Assembly (NCBI RefSeq): GCF_958295425.1
Contig: NC_081154.1
Location: 12,603,938-12,667,937, forward strand
Reading direction: 5' to 3'
DNA: 64,000 bases
Origin: Solea solea
Lineage: Eukaryota > Chordata > Actinopteri > Pleuronectiformes > Soleidae
Shown here one piece after another: positions 50,544-63,533 of this stretch. Each line of letters begins with the position of its first letter. Positions within the stretch are counted from its first letter, which is position 1. The notes beneath the pieces were generated by a model. It was not told the DNA's origin, did no database searches, and saw only the letters and a program-made list of their open reading frames with translations. Position numbers and translations under genes: made by a program.

Positions 50544-51140
50544 GGTCAGGTGGCCGATGAGTCACCGTGCCTTCTCTTTGGAAAATGAAACACTTATTAG
50601 ACTCTTTCTGCCTTTAGCTGAATTTAAGATATTATTTTTTCCGGTGGTCTCCACCACAGCCAGACCAAAGGCAAAGGCTGGTGTGCACGTTATTTTCCCA
50701 GAAACAAATGAAATGCAGCAGTTGATTAGTTGTGACCCCGTTGTCACTGGAGTCCGAGCTGTGTTCATTTTGCCGCCGCTGGTAATATGCCAATGAATGG
50801 AGCGTCAGTGCGACACAATTGTGATTTTAATGGTGAAGCAAAGGTTGCCATCCATCTTCAGAGTTTGTCACGCTGCCTTTTTTTTTTTTCCACACCCATA
50901 CATATCCAGCCTAATTGAATTGGCTGTCAGAAATTGAGTTAAAGGGAAAGAATAACAAGAGCAGGGTTTAGAAAGAGCTTGAAGTGGACTCCAGAAAATG
51001 GTTTGAATAATAAAAAAAAAAAGTGGGGTAATGTTCAGTTTCTTTAAAATATTAATTTAAATTGTTTGATTGTGTTGGAATAACTGGTATTGAGTTTATT
51101 TTTGTTTTTCAAATCACTTTAATAAAAATTATTTGCTTTC
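50544..51140 (+). terminator. parg: parg 3' UTR and poly(A) signal
   Basis: A canonical AATAAA lies at 51121-51126 in an AT-rich context about 580 bases after the stop codon. No other gene starts in this stretch. Confidence 0.5.
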
Positions 51141-52369
51141 ACATTAAAGGAATATTCAAATGTTATCACATGAATCCCATTCTGGAGCACAATCTTGATC
51201 TGAGCCACAGATGAGTCAGTGATACGTCTCCACACAATTAGAATGCTGCTTTCTCGTCCCAGAGATGTTACAGACGAGATGAGTTTCCACCCAGCCTCGC
51301 CATTTATTGTTCCCCCTGCTATCATCCTTTCACTCACAGTTTAATAAGGTCATCGCTTTTATATAAACTGTACATGGCACCTCATTAAGTAAAGAGTAGA
51401 TCACAGAACATCCAGTCAGTGGGGCGCGTCAGGCAGTGGGTCTCCTGTGCGATTTCACTGTCACACCAAACACAGCTTCATCTGCATCTGCGTGAGAGGA
51501 GAAGATTGTGTTCGGTCGATGACATTTGACAATTGCTAGTCACATACATGTGGACATTTTAAATGTTAGTGGCACAATATAACATTTAATGTACAATATA
51601 CAGAGTGATATACAACCAAAGCATACAATAACAACCTGTTTGATAACTGATTTAGTTTAGTAGGCCATGTTTGGAACAAGCCGATACGAGATTATTGACA
51701 AAATGGTTTTTGCTTAAATATTAAATGAGCTTTATCCTGGAAGTCTGTGAGTGAGTGAGTAAATGAGGAGTAGGTGTACAGTACCTCAGATTGGTGCTGG
51801 CTGCCTTCATGGAATCAGGACCTGTACAAGGGGGGGTCTCTCTTTGTAGCTTGCTGAGTTCAAAAAAAGCCTTTGGTGGAGTCTCACTCACTGTGTGTCT
51901 ATCTGACATAGACACACACAGGGATTCATCATAGATTGATTCCTCAGCAGTGAACCTGGCGTGTGTGTCTTTGACCTTTCAGCCAACATCTGTGATACAG
52001 TCATGAACACAAACAGCGTTTTAAACATCTCTATTCCAAGCTTGTTAATCGAAAAGTTAAGCAAATAATGCATATGACTGACCTTTATGTGCCTTGAAAA
52101 ATAATGAAAAGCAGTAACTGATTTAAAATCAAACCACTTTTCAACTTTGAATGCTCACCTGTTACTTACAGGCCATAAGTATTCTGTTCCATCTCATGAC
52201 TCAAACTCCCTCTGTTTTTTTTGGGCAACACTTTCACTGTTAGAGGCATAATGCATAATCTACTGACTTCTGTGAGTCCCTGACTTTTTCTTTAGGTGCC
52301 ACCAGCAAGGCTAAATCTGTCATTATTCAGAGAAATATCTCAACTCCTATACAGAATTATACAAATAGA

Positions 52370-52570
52370 TTGCAAATTGGACACCCTAAATTGACTGTAA
52401 GTGGGAGTGTGAAGGGTTGTTTTTGTCTATATGAGGCCCTCTGATGGACTAGCGAACTGTCCAGGGTGTGACCCCCACCTGTCACCCTATGTCAGCTGAG
52501 ATTGACACAGTTCCCCCCCACGAGACCCTCATATGGAGGATAAAGCGGTAGAAGATTGGATGATGGATGG
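52370..52570 (+). repeat. L2-like LINE 3' tail
   Basis: It contains GGACACCCTAAATTGACTGT, GATGGACTAGCGAACTGTCC, AGGGTGTGACCCCCACCTGT and the end GATAAAGCGGTAGAAGATTG with GATGGATGG-type repeats. This is the standard 3' tail of fish L2-type LINEs or of SINEs that share it. Non-coding, 5'-truncated. Confidence 0.65.
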
Positions 52571-55500
52571 AATTGCAACAAATTGGTGTTTTTCATCGAT
52601 CTATGATCTGTGCAAATGAAAAACATCGATACATAGATGCTGGAAACAATTCATATCTTGTAGTTCTCAACTGTGTATCAGAGTTGTTCATTTACCATCA
52701 AAATTGCATTGTCAGAAAAGTTGCAATGCAATATTTTCCCAAAATCACGAGGCTCTAATTGAGTTCAAATTCCCCGTTTTTAACACATACAATATGACAT
52801 TGGCGTCTGTTAATGGTTTCATAAAAATGGCAAATTATGACGGGGGAAACAGGGCATCCTCTGGTGCCCCAGTGAAGATTGAAACTTTGTGTTTGTTCTC
52901 TGCCACAAATTGATAAACGTCCATTTTACAGTAATATTCCAGTTGCTAAATGCCATTCCTTCAGCGTAATCTAGTTCGTTGTCAGTTAAATACATTTATA
53001 TCAGTGTTCGTCAAGGCATGAATATGAAATTGCAGCAGTCAGCTGATCACAGCCCGGGTGATGAATGTGTTAAATACTTGATGATCACACACAGAAGAGC
53101 ATTACAGTAATAATTGTCTCTGCTCTCAAATTATAAAAATGCATCAACTAGTTCACTGCATTCCTTTTGAAGCTGGAGCAACATTGCCATTAAGACTTTA
53201 CACTGTTGCTGTGCATCAAAACAAGGTCAGTTCTGCCAATGTAGGGTGCTCTATTATACATGTGGAGGCCTATTTAAATTCATTATCAGCTATTTACTCT
53301 CCTTGTCATTTTTGATCATCAGTGGGAACTCCCTGTTGTGTTTGGAGGAGTTATCCAAGGTTCCTTTGGCCTCAGATTAAAGGCTTTATCAACTGAATAT
53401 TAATAGGTGTGATTAAACCCTGGGAGCTGTGGTTTACAGTTTGTTTGGACTGAAGACACAAGACAAAAATAGGATTCAGTGTCATGAGCTCTCTTCTGCT
53501 AATTATTCATATTTTGTTGCTTCCACAGTAAGATCCTATCCAATGAAAAAAAGATGAATGCGGCATGTACACCTCGGGCATCACCGACTAATTTGCAAAT
53601 GCTTCTAATCTTGGAACATTAGTCCTGAGTTATTGTCATTAAAAGCATGGGCCGCTCACATTTTAGTAGGAAAAACACTAATATTCAATTAGGTTCAGCA
53701 GTTTAGCATCTACATGTGTATTCGTAAACCTTTGCAGTATGACCATGACAAAAGTCACCTGCTCAGATTTATGTTAGACATCAAAGTTGATAGTTACAGT
53801 TCTCACAAATCTGATTAATAACATACACTTGCACAAGTTTTTTTTCTGGCAGGACCCTCATCACACGTGTATCTGGACACAATCAAACTGTGTTTTTACG
53901 TTTGGTTAAACTTTATCACATTACAAAACACATAATGGCGGAGCTTACAAATAAATCAATGAGAAGTGTAAAGAAGCTCACCTAAGGAGGCAGCCTTTTA
54001 TCTTTAATCTGACTTGAGGATGATTTTGTGTTCACACATGCAAAGGAATGTCCTTGGATCACCTCAGAATGTTTTCTCTGCTTGTTTTATCCAATTGTGA
54101 TCAGATTGACTGAGGAAGGATATGAAGGTCTGAATGTGAATGTCACATGACTGTGTCCCCAGCTCACACTGTATCTGTGAGTCTTTGAACCCGGCATGAC
54201 CTAAATGTTTCAACACTTCCTCTGTGTCCTGTGTGGCGCCTCAGCAGTGGCACTGTCGCTACCGTTTGATGGTAATTGTGTCTTCCCTCCAGCTCCACGC
54301 ATGCTGAGATGGTTCCTCGTCCAAAGGCAGTTCCTTCACTGCTCCAAAAAAAAAAAAACCTGCTTGCGTTGTCTTTTATTCAGTCTAAATAACCCACAGC
54401 CGGAAAGCCCTCTTTAAATATGGCCTGCTGTAGAGGAGGCGGAGGCAGTGTATAAATCCATAACAACAGCAATTATTCATTAGTGACAGCTTTCTATGGC
54501 CATTTTAGTTCAAATGTTTCCACTGCAATTGATCCAAAAGAAAAATCCATTTTTATGTGATAGCTGTGGCTTTTAACCAAACTGACTACTGCGCTCTGTA
54601 AGGTCAAGGATTGAGTGAGCGAAGTTATTTTTGCTTCTAGTGTTATTAGATTGCCTATCTATCATTTGAGTGGCGTGATTGATACCGACTCAGCTTGAAT
54701 GAAAGATGGAGCAAGGCCACTGCTGCTCACACATGAGAGTAAGGAGTGGCCGGATCGCTACACAGCAGCTTGTGAAGCGGAAGAAGAAGAAGAGGAAGAG
54801 GAGGAGGAAGAACCCCTTCATAGGAATAAAATGTGCAAGCCATCATTCCTCAGTTCAGACTATATTATTCTGTCAAAATCTTGGCACCCTCAGCATGTTA
54901 AGTGAGAAAAAAGCTGGACAGGCAATTGGAGAGGGATGATAATCTCCATAGTGTTGAAGCAAATGCTGTTAATTAAGGGACAATCCACATATTCCTGAAA
55001 ATTTTAATAGGTTGAACCAATTTATTTTAACAAATACACAGTTCCAACAGTATCAGGTATGAATTAATTTAGCTCTGTCTAAATTGGTATCTGTTTTTGA
55101 ACTGACAGCATCTTCAGGCCTTTAATTGAACACTTGTTGATCCTTCCACCCATGAGGCAGATAACACCATCTGCTCTGTGTCTGCTTAAGACCCATCATC
55201 ATTTCCAAATGAGGAAAAATAGATCCCTAGCAGAGTTCCCTGGCAGAAAATTTCAAAGTGAAACATGGCACTTTTTTTTTTTAAGGGGAATTAAATAGAA
55301 AAGTAATGTTTTTACTTAAAAATATTTGAAACTATAGCATTGTTTTTGTGTTAGAGTGAGTGCATGGATGAATGCAGGTGCTGATACTTGGGAACGTGGG
55401 CATGTTATCACATCAGACTGTTTTCTCTCTAAGGGTTTCAGAGGTGCCAGAGGCAGATGCTTCCCAAACATTTCAAAGGAGACTGCCTTTTGGCCTTGGA

Positions 55501-55667
55501 TATGATTAGACTTCAACACATGATAGAAACATTGGGTAAATAAGTTTGAACTTGTTCATGTGTTTACTTGTTCGTAGATGAAGTGCAAATATTATCCCAT
55601 TGATTGGACTGAAATGTAATTTAATAAAGATCAATTTCAACGGTGGAAGAATCACTTCAACATTTTT

Positions 55668-55935
55668 TTAACCACCAACCCTCAAAATGTCCACTTGGAC
55701 TTTTTTGTTGTTGTTGCTTATTTTAACCATAAAAGGACCAGAGCGTGTGCTGTAACTAAGTGCTTTTGGCCATTTTTCCAGAATAACTTCCAATATCTGG
55801 CAGTTTTTTTTACAATTTACTGCGTGTTTAAATGTGGTTTAACCATTTAAAATCAGGAAAAACAAAAAGGTTTTTATGAGTCTCTCAATGTTTCTTTGTC
55901 TCTCAGTAAGCAAAAACAATGATTTTAAAATGATG
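55668..55935. mobile_element. Decayed piggyBac-like MITE, second copy
   Basis: The interior matches the 37111-37488 element over long blocks (ACCCTCAAAATGTCC versus ACACCCTCAAACTTTCC, AAAAGGACCAGA, CATTTTTCCAGAATAACTT, TCTCTCAATGTTTC). A TTAA lies at the left edge (55668-55671); the right end is lost or altered. Confidence 0.6.
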
Positions 55936-56867
55936 CTATTTAACTTGAACTTGAAAGACAAACCTCAACCAGAACATGTCCATATCAAAGTGTGTGTGTA
56001 CTTGTGTGTGGAACAGGTGAGGGCATGTCACATGTCACAGGTTTCCTCAGTGTGAGTCCATCCACAGAGAGGAGGGAGCTGTCTGCATGTGCCTTTAAAG
56101 CTCTTCACTGTAGCGTTGACAGAGTGGACCTCAAGGCTCTGCCATGCACTGGTCTTGTTATAGAGCTGTCACTGTAAGAGTGGCAGCACCTAATGCAACA
56201 GTTTTCATCTCCTGGACGAGGAACAGGAGCTTAAACGAAGGGTGTAAGGCTGCGAGCGCTTGAGTCACCATCAGATCTCCATTTGTTGTTCAGTTAATAA
56301 CAGTGTTTTTAAAAACACAGCTATTCACCAGCAAGGCTGCACAGGGGGCTGAGGGTTTCCTGGTTAGAAAGTGAATCCCTGCTGGGTCTTTATACTGAAT
56401 GTTAATTGGATTTAATCTATGAAAGCCCTCCGGTCTGTACAGAGACATCCTTTTTAATCAAAACATAAATGAGACATGCAAAAGAGAAAGCACATATCAT
56501 CACTCTGGGGGATTTGTGACCTCTAATTAAGATGAAAAGTACATAGATAGATTATTTCATCTTTGCACTCTGCTTAGCATCAAGTACTTAATTCAGGATC
56601 AACACAATATATGAAAGCAAAAGGGTATATGGACAAAAAAAATAGAAACAATAAATGTGTGCCAGGGTCTGTGCGAGGTACACACATCAACAAACTGGAT
56701 TTACTGTTAGTTTGGAAAAATGGGACACAGATATTCACAGATAAGCCACAATATTATAGCCAGTTAGTATGTAACATGTTTGTTTTTAGATGTTGTTTTC
56801 TTGTGTCCAGTTGAAAATGTGTTTATATTCTGCTCGTGTGCAACAGTCTATGGATGTCCAGGCAAAT

Positions 56868-57593
56868 CATGCGTGTAAGAATTAGTGTGAGGTAATGGTG
56901 AGACTGCACATTGTAACTCCTATGCTAACCTTTCAGAGAACTACGGGGGCCTCAGCACACCAGAATGGTTTGTCCATTCAGGCTGCTGTAGAAACATGGT
57001 TACTCTAAACGTCTTTGTGCACGAGACGTGTTGGGAATATCCAGGACGAGAGTGCAAATCCCATGCATATCAAGCACAATGTCAAGAAAACTAATCAATT
57101 ATGACAATGAAGGGGGGAAAAAAATTACATCAGGTCCTGTCTCTAGCTGCTGCTGGAGCGAACGTCAGTGAAAACTATTTTGAAGCTTACACACACCATC
57201 CCACTGAACCCCCCCCCCCACACACACACACGCCTTGTAAACCATAGTTTTCATAGTTTTTTCTTATTTATTAAAAAGCAAAGCAGTTTGTTTGGGAAAC
57301 AAACACAATCAAGCGAGTTGCCGCCGTGTCAAAAGTTTGGACTGCATGTCATCAACAACACTCGTTCTGATTGGTTCGCTGTGAATTCACCTGAAAAAAT
57401 AACAGTGGATGTGAATGCTGCGTTGACTGGACACTAAAAATACTTCAAACGCCTGAAAAAACGCCTCCGGTGTGCAAAGGCCTTCAGGCTATGAAAACCA
57501 AACGTGATTATATTCTTAGACAAATATACTTATGTAAGGTTTACATTTCTGCCAATAAACCCTCCTAAAAAATATCACTCACTGGACCTTTAA
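56868..57593 (+). mobile_element. MITE-like repeat, longer copy of the 19109 family
   Basis: It shares GTAAGAATTAGTGTGAGGTA, the TTCAGGCTGCTGTAGAAACATG block and TTTCTGCCAATAAA with the copy in pstk. It ends with CACTCACTGGACCTTTAAAT, the inverted form of the family's left end. The left terminus has decayed, so the start is approximate. The interior carries extra sequence with a CA microsatellite. Confidence 0.6.
57207..57231. repeat. Poly-C followed by (CA)n
   Basis: Ten C residues run into seven or eight CA units. Seen directly. Confidence 0.85.
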
Positions 57594-60500
57594 ATTCATT
57601 TGGGAAAAGCAACAACGATCCATGTGTCAGCTAATATTTCTCTCAGTCAGCTCAGAGACTGAAGATGCCATAGAGTCCGTCTCTGTGTTGGGTAATTGTA
57701 AACTGCGGAGACAAAGCCTATTCGTCGCGCCCATCCGAGGTGTCTTATCGGCCACTTTCCCTGACAAGTGGTGGTGTGAGGGGCCATAAAGCGGCTCCGC
57801 CACCATCCCTCAGTCCCGTCCTCTATTACATATGAACTAGTGGTTAAACTGACAGGCTTATTTACACCCGGACACATGTCGCCGAGATGATATCATCGCT
57901 CCAGTGTCACACACACCAACATCTCACTGACAAACTACTATGAATGAAAGGCAACGCAGATTCTCCAGTATTTCAGTTTGGATTCACCCCCTTCACTTGC
58001 ACGTGGATTAGACCTTCTTACCTCTGGCTGTTCAATTACCCAAGCACCCATAAAAACCGGAAGTTCTGTCTCTGGAGTGACATACTGCCGCACCGGTCCA
58101 GGCAATAAGAGCGAGATTTAGGATGAGCCTTTCCACTGTGACAGAGACGCAGCAGAGGGACCCTCTCTGTCACCACATATTGCGATCCCCAGCCGCTCAT
58201 TAAAAATGAAGCCATTACTTCACAGCTCCGGTTCGCTTCCCTCTCTGCTGTTCCTTCATCTACCTCCACAGCCCCCTGGAAGTAAATAAACAACACAAAT
58301 GAGCTCAAGAATGTACAGAAGGTACATGAAGTGAATCTGAGTGTGAAAGTTGGCCATACAGTGTAACTTCACAGCTGTGTGGCCCATTAAGTTCTTAATG
58401 TCTCTAATTTTTACTTCTGACGATATTTCTTTGCGGTGGGATCGGTTCCTTTCACAGGAGAGTCCCCTGTGATCCATGCAGCAGAATGTGTTTGTTGATC
58501 AGGATGTGTGCGTTCCCCACGGAACTGTGTGCTTCACCAGCAGAGGTAGAAAAAAGTGTATTCATTTACTTAGTTTAGATCTGTGTGTTGTTGCAAAGTA
58601 GCATCCGAAGACTCTGTGGAATCCACAATTGTCTCTAATAATCTGTGATGTTACAACAGCGGCCATCATAGTAGCAAGTAAAAATAATAAACGGTAAGCA
58701 GGCTTTAAACACCTCGTGTTGTAAAGATGTTAAAGAAAACACAAAGAGTGGAATAATAGAAATACAAGCAACTCAAAACCTCACAGCAAAATATGTATAG
58801 TATGTATTTACAGAGTTAATCTAATGTAAACAGTGTCCATATGAGCATTGATGTAAATTTTCAGACAACAAATGCGGTAAATATTTGACAACGTGATGCA
58901 CACGCAAAGGAAAACTGTATATTTACAAGAATTAGCAAACATCATTAACAATTCATCTTCTGCATTTCCTCGAGTGAAGCAATTTCATACAAACTCTAAC
59001 AAACACTGCTCTTAAAAACTGCACTTTGGTAAAAATAGCCATTTAAAAATCCCATAGAAACAAGAATGATCAACAGATTCAGGGAAGCTCGTCTCTTGTG
59101 TCGCTTTAATGCAGAGAAAAAAGAACAACTCTTAGTGTCATAATCACGGAGCTCTGTCTTCTCTTTCATCAAAACAAGCGTTTGAATACACCTCCATTCA
59201 CCCATCTGTTGAAGCTGCGTTCGTTCCTCATGATAGGTCACTGCAATTGGCGGAGTCAGTAAGCGGGCGCCGCTCCATGGCGTGTGGTTAAGTTACTGGA
59301 GTCCTGAGAGTGATGAAGCCACTGGCAGCTGTGGGCTCCAGGAAGCTGCTGCTGCTGCTGTCACCGCGTGCCTCTGTTCTCCTCTTCACCTCACACAGCT
59401 CTGCTCCACAGGGACGATATTACTGGGACAAATGGTCACCAGGGACTTAAGCACTTAGTGGAGCACACCTTTTTTTAATTTTTTTTATCCCTCTTCTCCT
59501 CAGTCAACCCCTTTTCCTCCCCCTTTCCCTATAATGCACATCCCACATCTGGCCTGGCAGTAGAGCAGATCTGTTGAGGAACTTGGGAGTGAGAGAACGG
59601 CCTTTTTGCAAACTGTGTGTCTCGCATGACCGGAGCCACCAAGCTCACACTCATGCAAACTCATGCCTTTTTATTTTGCCTTCATGACAGTATAGCTATT
59701 AGCTGCCTGGTGGCGGTTTTCACGTGTCAAGCAGGGAGAGATATCCTTCAGAACTCCAAGGCCAGTTCACAAATGTGTTTGTGAGGAGAGTGTAGCGCTC
59801 CTAATGAGTTCCTTCCATCTAACTTTCTCCTTCCTGTCGTCTTGGATCCATTCACATTTGGCTCTTATGCAAGCGGCGTTCACGCTGAACTTGGAGGTTG
59901 TTACTCCAATGTGAGGAGAGCATTTAAGCAATTGTCTCTTTGCAGCTCTTGCATAGATGATTGACTCTTGTTGAAGATGATGGCCTTGCACAACCATTTA
60001 CCTTCCACAGTCACATGGAGCTCTCGCTCCATCTCATTTTTTTTGCACGTGTGTACTCGACAGCATCATTTAATGTCTCTGTGAGCGTCAACACGTGTGT
60101 CTGATAATGAATATGATAATAAAGCTAATGATTAATGTCCCTTGAGCTCATTTTCATCATCCCCAACGACGACTTTCTGCACATTCCAACGCCCTGACCC
60201 TTTCACTTACCATCCCCACCATCCACTCCGCTACCTCTTTCACTGAGGCCACTCAAATTAGCCCCGGGCCGTTCGATGAGAGCCCAACCGCTACAGGACA
60301 TGTCGCGGCACTGAGGCATAAATCATTCCCCAGAGCAGGAGCAGTGGCAGGCCTCGGTGCACATCCAGCACCTGAGATTTACGCCGCACATCGAGGCAGA
60401 GCCCTGCAATCTGGATCCTCTCCACCAGGTCATCTTCAAATTGGTTATTGATCTTCCAATCACAAAATGAATCATACGTTGCCAGCAATGTTTAGGTACG

Positions 60501-61865
60501 ACATTTACAGTAGCACGGCTTGTGCTGCGGCTGATATGCGGCCCGGGGATGGATTATTGTTTAGAAGCCATGCGAAAGCAAGCATCTGCACTGAACAGGC
60601 AGTAAATAAGAAAAAGGAATTTGAAGCAATCTGGCTTGGGAAAAATGGCCGACACGTCACCGAGCAGAGCCTCATTATAACATATCAAAACAAGTGAAGA
60701 AACTGTTGACAATCGCTGGCGTAAGAAGCCTGAAGTTGGCTATCCTGCTGCTGCGATATGCACCAATGAGTGATTATGACTTCATTAATCATACTATTTT
60801 CTTTCAAGATTCATTTTCGTCGCAGTCCTTAGGAAAATATTCACAATTCATGCAATTCCTCTTTTTACTGTATGTGAGTGTAACATTATTTTTTTAAACA
60901 ACATTTAATTTAAAAAAATGTTCCTTCTTATGACAATGACAGAAACCATGCGCTTCTTCAAATACATCATTGGCTTTTATCGACGTGTAACTTAAATGGC
61001 TCCAAGCTCCCTCCTTTCAGCTCTTGTCATATACTATATTGTGGCGTATCATTTAATGGGGCTTCACTTCTTGCCCAATTAGGCTCCAAGATGGTGTGTA
61101 AATGTAGCGCCTGCACTGGGAGCAGTTCCCCCCATAAATGCCAGAATGGCCATTATCAGAATTCCGTTGTGAGTGAAAGCAGACAGCTATAACACACTCC
61201 CAAGCTTAATTTAAAGATTGTAAGAATGGCAGCAGAAGTACCTTTGGATTTATTCTTAAATGCCAACGTGTCACATCAACTTCACTTTCAGGGGGGGGGG
61301 CACATTTGGATGACAGGTTCAGTCTAACTAACAGGCTGTTTAATGGAATCAGAGTGTAATCTCTTAGCTGTTATTCTTGATTCATGTGCACATGTTCAAT
61401 TACAGAGGCTCATTAGGACAACATGATTAGTGATTGCAGCGTATGATTTGTGGGAGCTGACGCGCTCACGCGAGTCCACTTGTCTTATGTAACGACCGAA
61501 TGCTAACTTTTCAAGGCATAATTCCTTGTTTTGGCTCGTGTGAGGGAAATGTTGTTGGGTGAGGAGAAACGCGTCTAATGATGGATGAATTCTGAAGCAG
61601 AATTATTGAGACTGAGCAGATGGGAATTGTTTTTGGGGTTTTTTGCCAAATTTGAGCTGTCCTTGCAGTATACGCCTTTAAAGTGAAGGAAGCCACATGC
61701 CATCAGATGGAATGTGGAGCTTCCATAATGGTTCAAAGTTTCCTCCAGTTGGTTCCAGTGTAGCTTCCTCATTAAATACTTGGGTCCAGAGGGCACTGGA
61801 ATAGAGAGGAAAGGACATGGCGTGTTAAAACACATATATTGTGTAAGAAAAACAAAACTAACATG

Positions 61866-62157
61866 TGTTAAAATAATTTAGATCTGGAGGAAGGAGATCA
61901 GAGTCAAAATCCAAACAAGGGTTTAATCTTGTACAAGAGGAGCATTCACAAAGCAACACACAGGCCTGTTACAAAGTGAAGACTCACTGTCTTGAAAGAA
62001 ACACATGGTATTTATCGTCTCTGTAGGAATGTTATCACCCTGCCATAAAGTGAAGTCTCACCTTGTAGGAAGTGATAACATTGAGTATATATGTCCTAAA
62101 ACAGTTACATTGAACATTTCTCTTCATGTAGGACATGAAGTACATCATTTCATCACA
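61866..62157 (-). mobile_element. Putative retroviral LTR (3' LTR of the degraded provirus)
   Basis: On the minus strand it begins with TG directly after a polypurine tract (AAACAGGAGGGA, plus-strand 62160-62171) and ends in CA at 61866. It contains a TATATA box (near 62088) and a GATTAAA-type poly(A) site (near 61920). The order integrase, env, purine tract, LTR is correct for a provirus. The partner 5' LTR was not found, so boundaries rest on TG/CA alone. Confidence 0.55.
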
Positions 62158-62249
62158 TATCCCTCCTGTTTATGCTGATTTCCAGCATAATTATAACAAA
62201 TGTTGTGGAGTATGGATCAGGTAGTTCAAAACATTCTAATTATCCATTT

Positions 62250-62943
62250 TCCTTCTAGATAGGGAAACTCTGTCACGGCAACCAGACGCAGGTACTCCAT
62301 TTGACAAGGCACAAAAGCATACATTTCTCCAAACATTCTACAGTACTCCTCCTTTTTCAGCCAACATCATGTCTAAAGCCATCCTATTCTGCCATGCCAT
62401 TAAATTAGTCTTATCCAACTGTTGATCTATGCCCCCAATTGCTTCCTTAGTGAAATTCAAAAATCTCTGTTGACATTTTTATTAACGGTTACCCACCAAG
62501 CCAGGAGTGATTCAAACCCTGCAGCGACCTGATTTCTGGCTTTAAACTTGTCTGGAACACCTTGAGTATTCACACGTTTTTTAGGAATCTCTTGTTTCCC
62601 TCAGGACAAAGGGAGGATTCTTGATACCAAAGGAGGCAGTGTTTTTCAACCCCCCAAAAATGTATTTTCCAAGGTTTGGCTCTCACGAGGCCCCCTGTGA
62701 CGGCCACAGCTCTAGGCTGCCCCGGAAACTAAATCTATCACCTAACTGTGACAATAGCACACGTATTATCACTGCACCTCTCCTAGTGTCCCACCTAGAT
62801 TGTGTTCCTATTGCTCTTTTCCTCATTTTATCCTGTACCTGGCCTTGTGTCACTATATTTAAAATAAGGAATGCAATTATGGTCATACATGAAACAGTTA
62901 TTAAACACAGCTTTAATTCCGGCATGGTGAATGCTTCTACCAT
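62250..62943 (-). pseudogene. Degraded, internally deleted retroviral env
   Basis: The frame from 62943 to 62683 opens with a hydrophobic leader ([20 protein letters not shown]) directly after integrase and then stops. After a gap, 62561-62490 encodes the start of a transmembrane subunit (motifs FKARNQVAAGFES and WWVTVNKN), and 62454-62338 encodes a segment with MAWQNRMALDMMLAEKGG, the heptad/immunosuppressive-type region of gamma-type fish env, in a shifted frame ending in TAG. Nearly all of the surface subunit is missing, the fusion region and cysteine loop are broken, and several stops and frameshifts are present. It cannot make a working envelope. Old endogenous copy. Confidence 0.78.
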
Positions 62944-63153
62944 GACAGGTATTTGTGCTCTTTTGCAGTGTGTGATCCACGTCTGTCTTTCAGCTATGCG
63001 TACTGCTGTGGGTGTAGACAGTAGTACTTGATAGGGCCCTTCCCAGCGTGAAGCTGACCAATTCTTTCACGTCAGGACTTTGATGAACACCCAATCTCCT
63101 GGATTTACTGGCCCTCCTGTGGGTGCTGGATCTGGTTTTGGACGTGGTCTGCC
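62944..63153 (-). pseudogene. Retroviral integrase C-terminal remnant
   Basis: On the minus strand the frame carries GDWVFIKVL, a TGA stop at 63069-63067, then [20 protein letters not shown] and [10 protein letters not shown]. This is the SH3-like C-terminal DNA-binding fold of gammaretrovirus-type integrase. It continues in frame into the env leader at 62943. Catalytic core, reverse transcriptase and protease are absent. Confidence 0.8.
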
Positions 63154-63245
63154 TTGAGCATTGTAGTATATTGTATATATATTGTAGTATAACATTTTTT
63201 TTTTTTAGTAGTTTTAAAATCCATGTAGTAAATACATGGTTTACA

Positions 63246-63530
63246 TTAGTTCTCTATTGTGGATACTATTTCTTCTCCTTCTACATTTAAACTCACTGAC
63301 TTCTTTGGAGGAGAGAGTATAGGCATGTTAGAAGGGTTATAAGAATCATACCACTTACCAGATCTTGTTGTTTTTGGACCTTCTATGGCTTTTCCTGTCA
63401 GTGTTGGAGCGGAGAGAGTAGGTGCAGAGAGAGAAGGGTGAAGGACCGGAGTGGAGGCCTGTGCAGGAGGCGGCGGTAGTTGAGGGTTGACGTCAAGGGG
63501 GAGGATTAGAATGGGAACCCAGTTAATCAT
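63246..63530 (-). pseudogene. Proline-rich, possibly gag-derived fragment
   Basis: A 95-codon frame with LPPPPAQASTPVL, LSAPTLSAPTLTG and TRSGKWYDSYNPS lies upstream (minus strand) of the integrase remnant. Its composition resembles the Pro-rich linker of gamma-type gag, and its place fits a provirus with most of gag-pol deleted. There is no matrix or nucleocapsid signature, so the assignment is weak. Confidence 0.35.
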
Positions 63531-63533
63531 CAT

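Larger units (their letters stand above)
51141..61865. other. 10.7-kb gene-free stretch downstream of parg
   Basis: No exon with recognisable protein similarity or paired splice sites was found on either strand; all open frames are short. Repeats occur at 52370-52570, 55668-55935, 56868-57593 and 57207-57231. Between them, long parts (52930-53700, 54440-54560, 56500-56600, 57640-57900, 60100-60660, 61000-61220, 61560-61800) lack simple repeats and are rich in ATTA/TAAT cores, CAGCTG-like E-boxes and palindromic steps. That is suggestive of regulatory DNA, but conservation cannot be judged from one genome. Confidence 0.45.

Noticed and set aside
54699..54939. Open frames rich in Glu or Lys/Arg
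   Set aside because: They are translations of a short purine-rich GAA/GAG run.
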